In this document: in pieces, positions 62,101-64,000 of the stretch
How positions within the stretch are numbered: position 1 is the stretch's first letter
How the letters are laid out: the number at the start of each line of letters is the position of its first letter
From: Trichaptum fuscoviolaceum
Taxonomy: Eukaryota > Basidiomycota > Agaricomycetes > Hymenochaetales > Trichaptaceae
Length of the DNA stretch: 64,000 bases
Assembly: GCA_910574455.1 (NCBI GenBank)
Contig: CAJSYZ010000003.1
Coordinates: forward strand, 1 to 64,000
Direction: 5' to 3'
Translations under genes and position numbers: made by a program
The notes under the pieces: generated by a model
Databases searched by the model: none
Told to the model about the DNA's origin: nothing
The model's input: only the letters and a program-made list of their open reading frames with translations

Positions 62101-64000
62101 AGCTGCCATACTCTATGGGTGGTGATATGCACTGTTCCTGTCTTCCTGCTTATACAGACGGCCTGGCGGACGTGTGATCGGCGCTTTGTCGCTCGTAAAT
62201 CCGGTTTGCTCCCGGATTCGCGAGTCCGCGAATCGCTCAGCTCAGCTCGGCGGAAGCTAATGGAGTGTTCTTGGCACTCCCGGACGAGATTCTCTCCTTG
62301 CAGGCCAGAGGCTGGAGAGCAGCCTGAATAGGTTTCTTTCTTCCTGATGTGTTGTATGTGTATGTATATTCAAGTGTGCGCGTGGGATGATGGATTGATG
62401 ATATGGTAGTACAGCTACAGTGACCTGCGCAGCATTGACGTGACAGCCGCCGCTTGATTCAAACGTGATGTCGAGAGTTTTTTCCCGCTTGTCTTGGGTC
62501 CTGTAGCGGCCAGTCATTCAATGGCGTTCTTTTGACCCCGTATTTCAGCAGTGTTTCTCGCGCACAGACAACGCTCGGCGCTCGTCACTTCTGCCTCTGG
62601 CCAATCGGATGATGTATGGTCAGGAGGCTAGCGGAGGAGGGACGATAGGAGCCCATGCAGAGCGTCGAGCCTCCCCAGCCCGCTTCTCGACGTCATACCA
62701 CTAACGAAATGAAATCTCATCAAAGACGTCCCGCAAGTCGGCAACTCTACGTCAGTGACCAGTGCGCAGAACGTCACGGTAGTGCTCAGCATAGCGGTCA
62801 TACACTCGAAACTAACCGCGCGCAAATCCCCACGTTTTCTCCATCCGGCCTTATGTTCCCTCTAGTTGTCTCCTCTGCAAATGTATACAGGCCCAACAAG
62901 AGTGAGCTCATTGCGGCCTGGGCCATGGATGCCGCTGCCACTGTACAGGTATTGACAAGGCATCCATTAGCTTGTGGTGTTCTTAAATTGTACGCGGAAG
63001 GCTGTTGAATAACATTTGTTATGTTATGCATGACATGACTCGAGCAAGCGATCGCACGGATGGATGAAAACATCAGTAGCATTCAGATCAGAACGTCAAG
63101 TGCAGAGTACCTCCGGGTATTTTTCCCTCATGTAAAATATATACGCCAGTGTACTGCGATTCCGAGACTCACCAGCTCGCGCAAATCCCCGGTATCTCCG
63201 CATTTGTATTAGTATCCACGTCTGAGACGAACATCAGTGTAGTGCATATGTTGCGGCGGGTAGAAGAAAGAAGAAATGGTCCGGCCCGGCGACTTGGGGC
63301 ACTGCACTGGGAATAGACTCTTTGGATGTCGATCGCATGAGCGCCACCATGATTGGACCTCTGAGTCGATTTTAATGCATTGATCTTTGACCCTCGACGC
63401 TTCTGGCGTAGGGATTGGCCCGGAGGATCTGTGTGCACTCGCGATTCTCGGTACGGATAAATCCCGCACCTACAAGATTGGAGCGGCGGTGAAGCACCTC
63501 AGGAAGGACATATGGGATGCATATCACCGAGGTTGCTCATCTGCGGTCAGTGTTCGATGATTCGCGGCCAGATTACTGTGAAACCCTCTATGTACCTGCT
63601 TTTAGTTCAATGCTATTTTGTCTTGACCGCGAGATACTGTGCATGTCCCTCCGGACTGACATGGACACGGCGAAACGGAGATATTGAGATCTGCATGCAC
63701 AATGCACATGGAAAGTTGGTTCTTTGCTGGATAGGCTGTGTATGATCTGCGTCAGAAATTCATGTGCACTGTTACATGTGTAATCGCAAAACGATCCAGG
63801 CTCGAGCGTCAATGTCAGTACTTGATGGTCCCTTCAACAATAAGAGAGAACCTAAAGGTAGACTACAGAAACAAGAGTAGTGATGGAGCATGATTTCCGC
63901 TAGCAGGTCTGTGCATGCGTGCTTCGTGCGTGAGCAATTGGTAAGGCGAGGAGACAGATAATTGGTTGCTCAGTTGTTGCGTTGATTGTTAATGCATGTA
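56180..64000. repeat. Large noncoding repeat, copy B (reaches window end)
   Basis: Begins shortly after the 3' region of the bZIP gene (first clear match gatcggtcgataac at 56,211 against 42,817) and runs colinearly with copy A to the last base of the window; it may continue outside. Examples of strong conservation: 56,755-56,912, 59,640-59,800, 62,088-62,215, 63,930-64,000. Open frames in B do not correspond to those in A, which supports a noncoding nature. Function and origin are unknown. Confidence 0.8.

Noticed and set aside
42810..64000. Copies A and B as the long terminal repeats of a giant retroelement around the bZIP gene
   Set aside because: The units are about 8-9 kb, carry internal duplications, show no TG...CA ends or primer-binding site, and no retroelement protein lies between them.

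Overview
This window reads as nuclear DNA of a mushroom-forming basidiomycete (Agaricomycetes). Genes are cut by many short GT-AG introns of about 40-70 bp. The recognisable proteins belong to families typical of that class: Plavaka-type DDE transposases, DUF6698-like and DUF6532-like companion proteins, a multi-pass membrane family with an FSSVTATTLQ-type segment, BCS1-like AAA ATPases, and a bZIP factor with a hydrophobic segment. All gene identities come from reading motifs by eye; no database search was possible.

Layout. 1-3,190: no intact gene, but the minus strand carries a decayed copy of a bZIP gene (about 2,250-2,930) resembling the intact one at 53.5 kb. 3,191-7,271: a many-exon gene on the plus strand for a multi-pass membrane protein. 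9,043-19,888: a mobile-element block made of a DUF6532-like gene with serial mini-exons (minus), a divergently transcribed Plavaka transposase with an apparent frameshift (plus), and an unidentified two-exon gene (minus). 19,889-26,800: patchy short-motif repeat DNA, a broken BCS1-like ATPase and an intact three-exon DEDDy 3'-5' exonuclease. 26,840-29,321: an Agaricomycete-specific gene family member with a one-base frame change at a run of eight A. 29,530-30,105: tandem 85-bp units and a long inverted repeat. 30,543-36,412: a second, better preserved mobile element with a Plavaka transposase (minus) and a DUF6698 gene (plus) sharing a 193-bp promoter. 37,830-38,390: a kinase remnant.

From about 39.7 kb onward the window is nearly gene-free. 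Its main content is a large, directly repeated, apparently noncoding unit: copy A (about 42.8-51.86 kb), copy B (about 56.2 kb to the window end) and a shorter third copy (about 40.4-40.9 kb). The only clear gene here is an intact bZIP transcription factor (53,541-55,830), which sits exactly between copies A and B.

How it fits together: this is an accessory, transposon-rich region. The two Plavaka-type elements each pair a transposase with a divergently transcribed companion gene. Several host-type genes (bZIP copy, BCS1, kinase) are present as ruins, while the exonuclease and the bZIP gene look functional.
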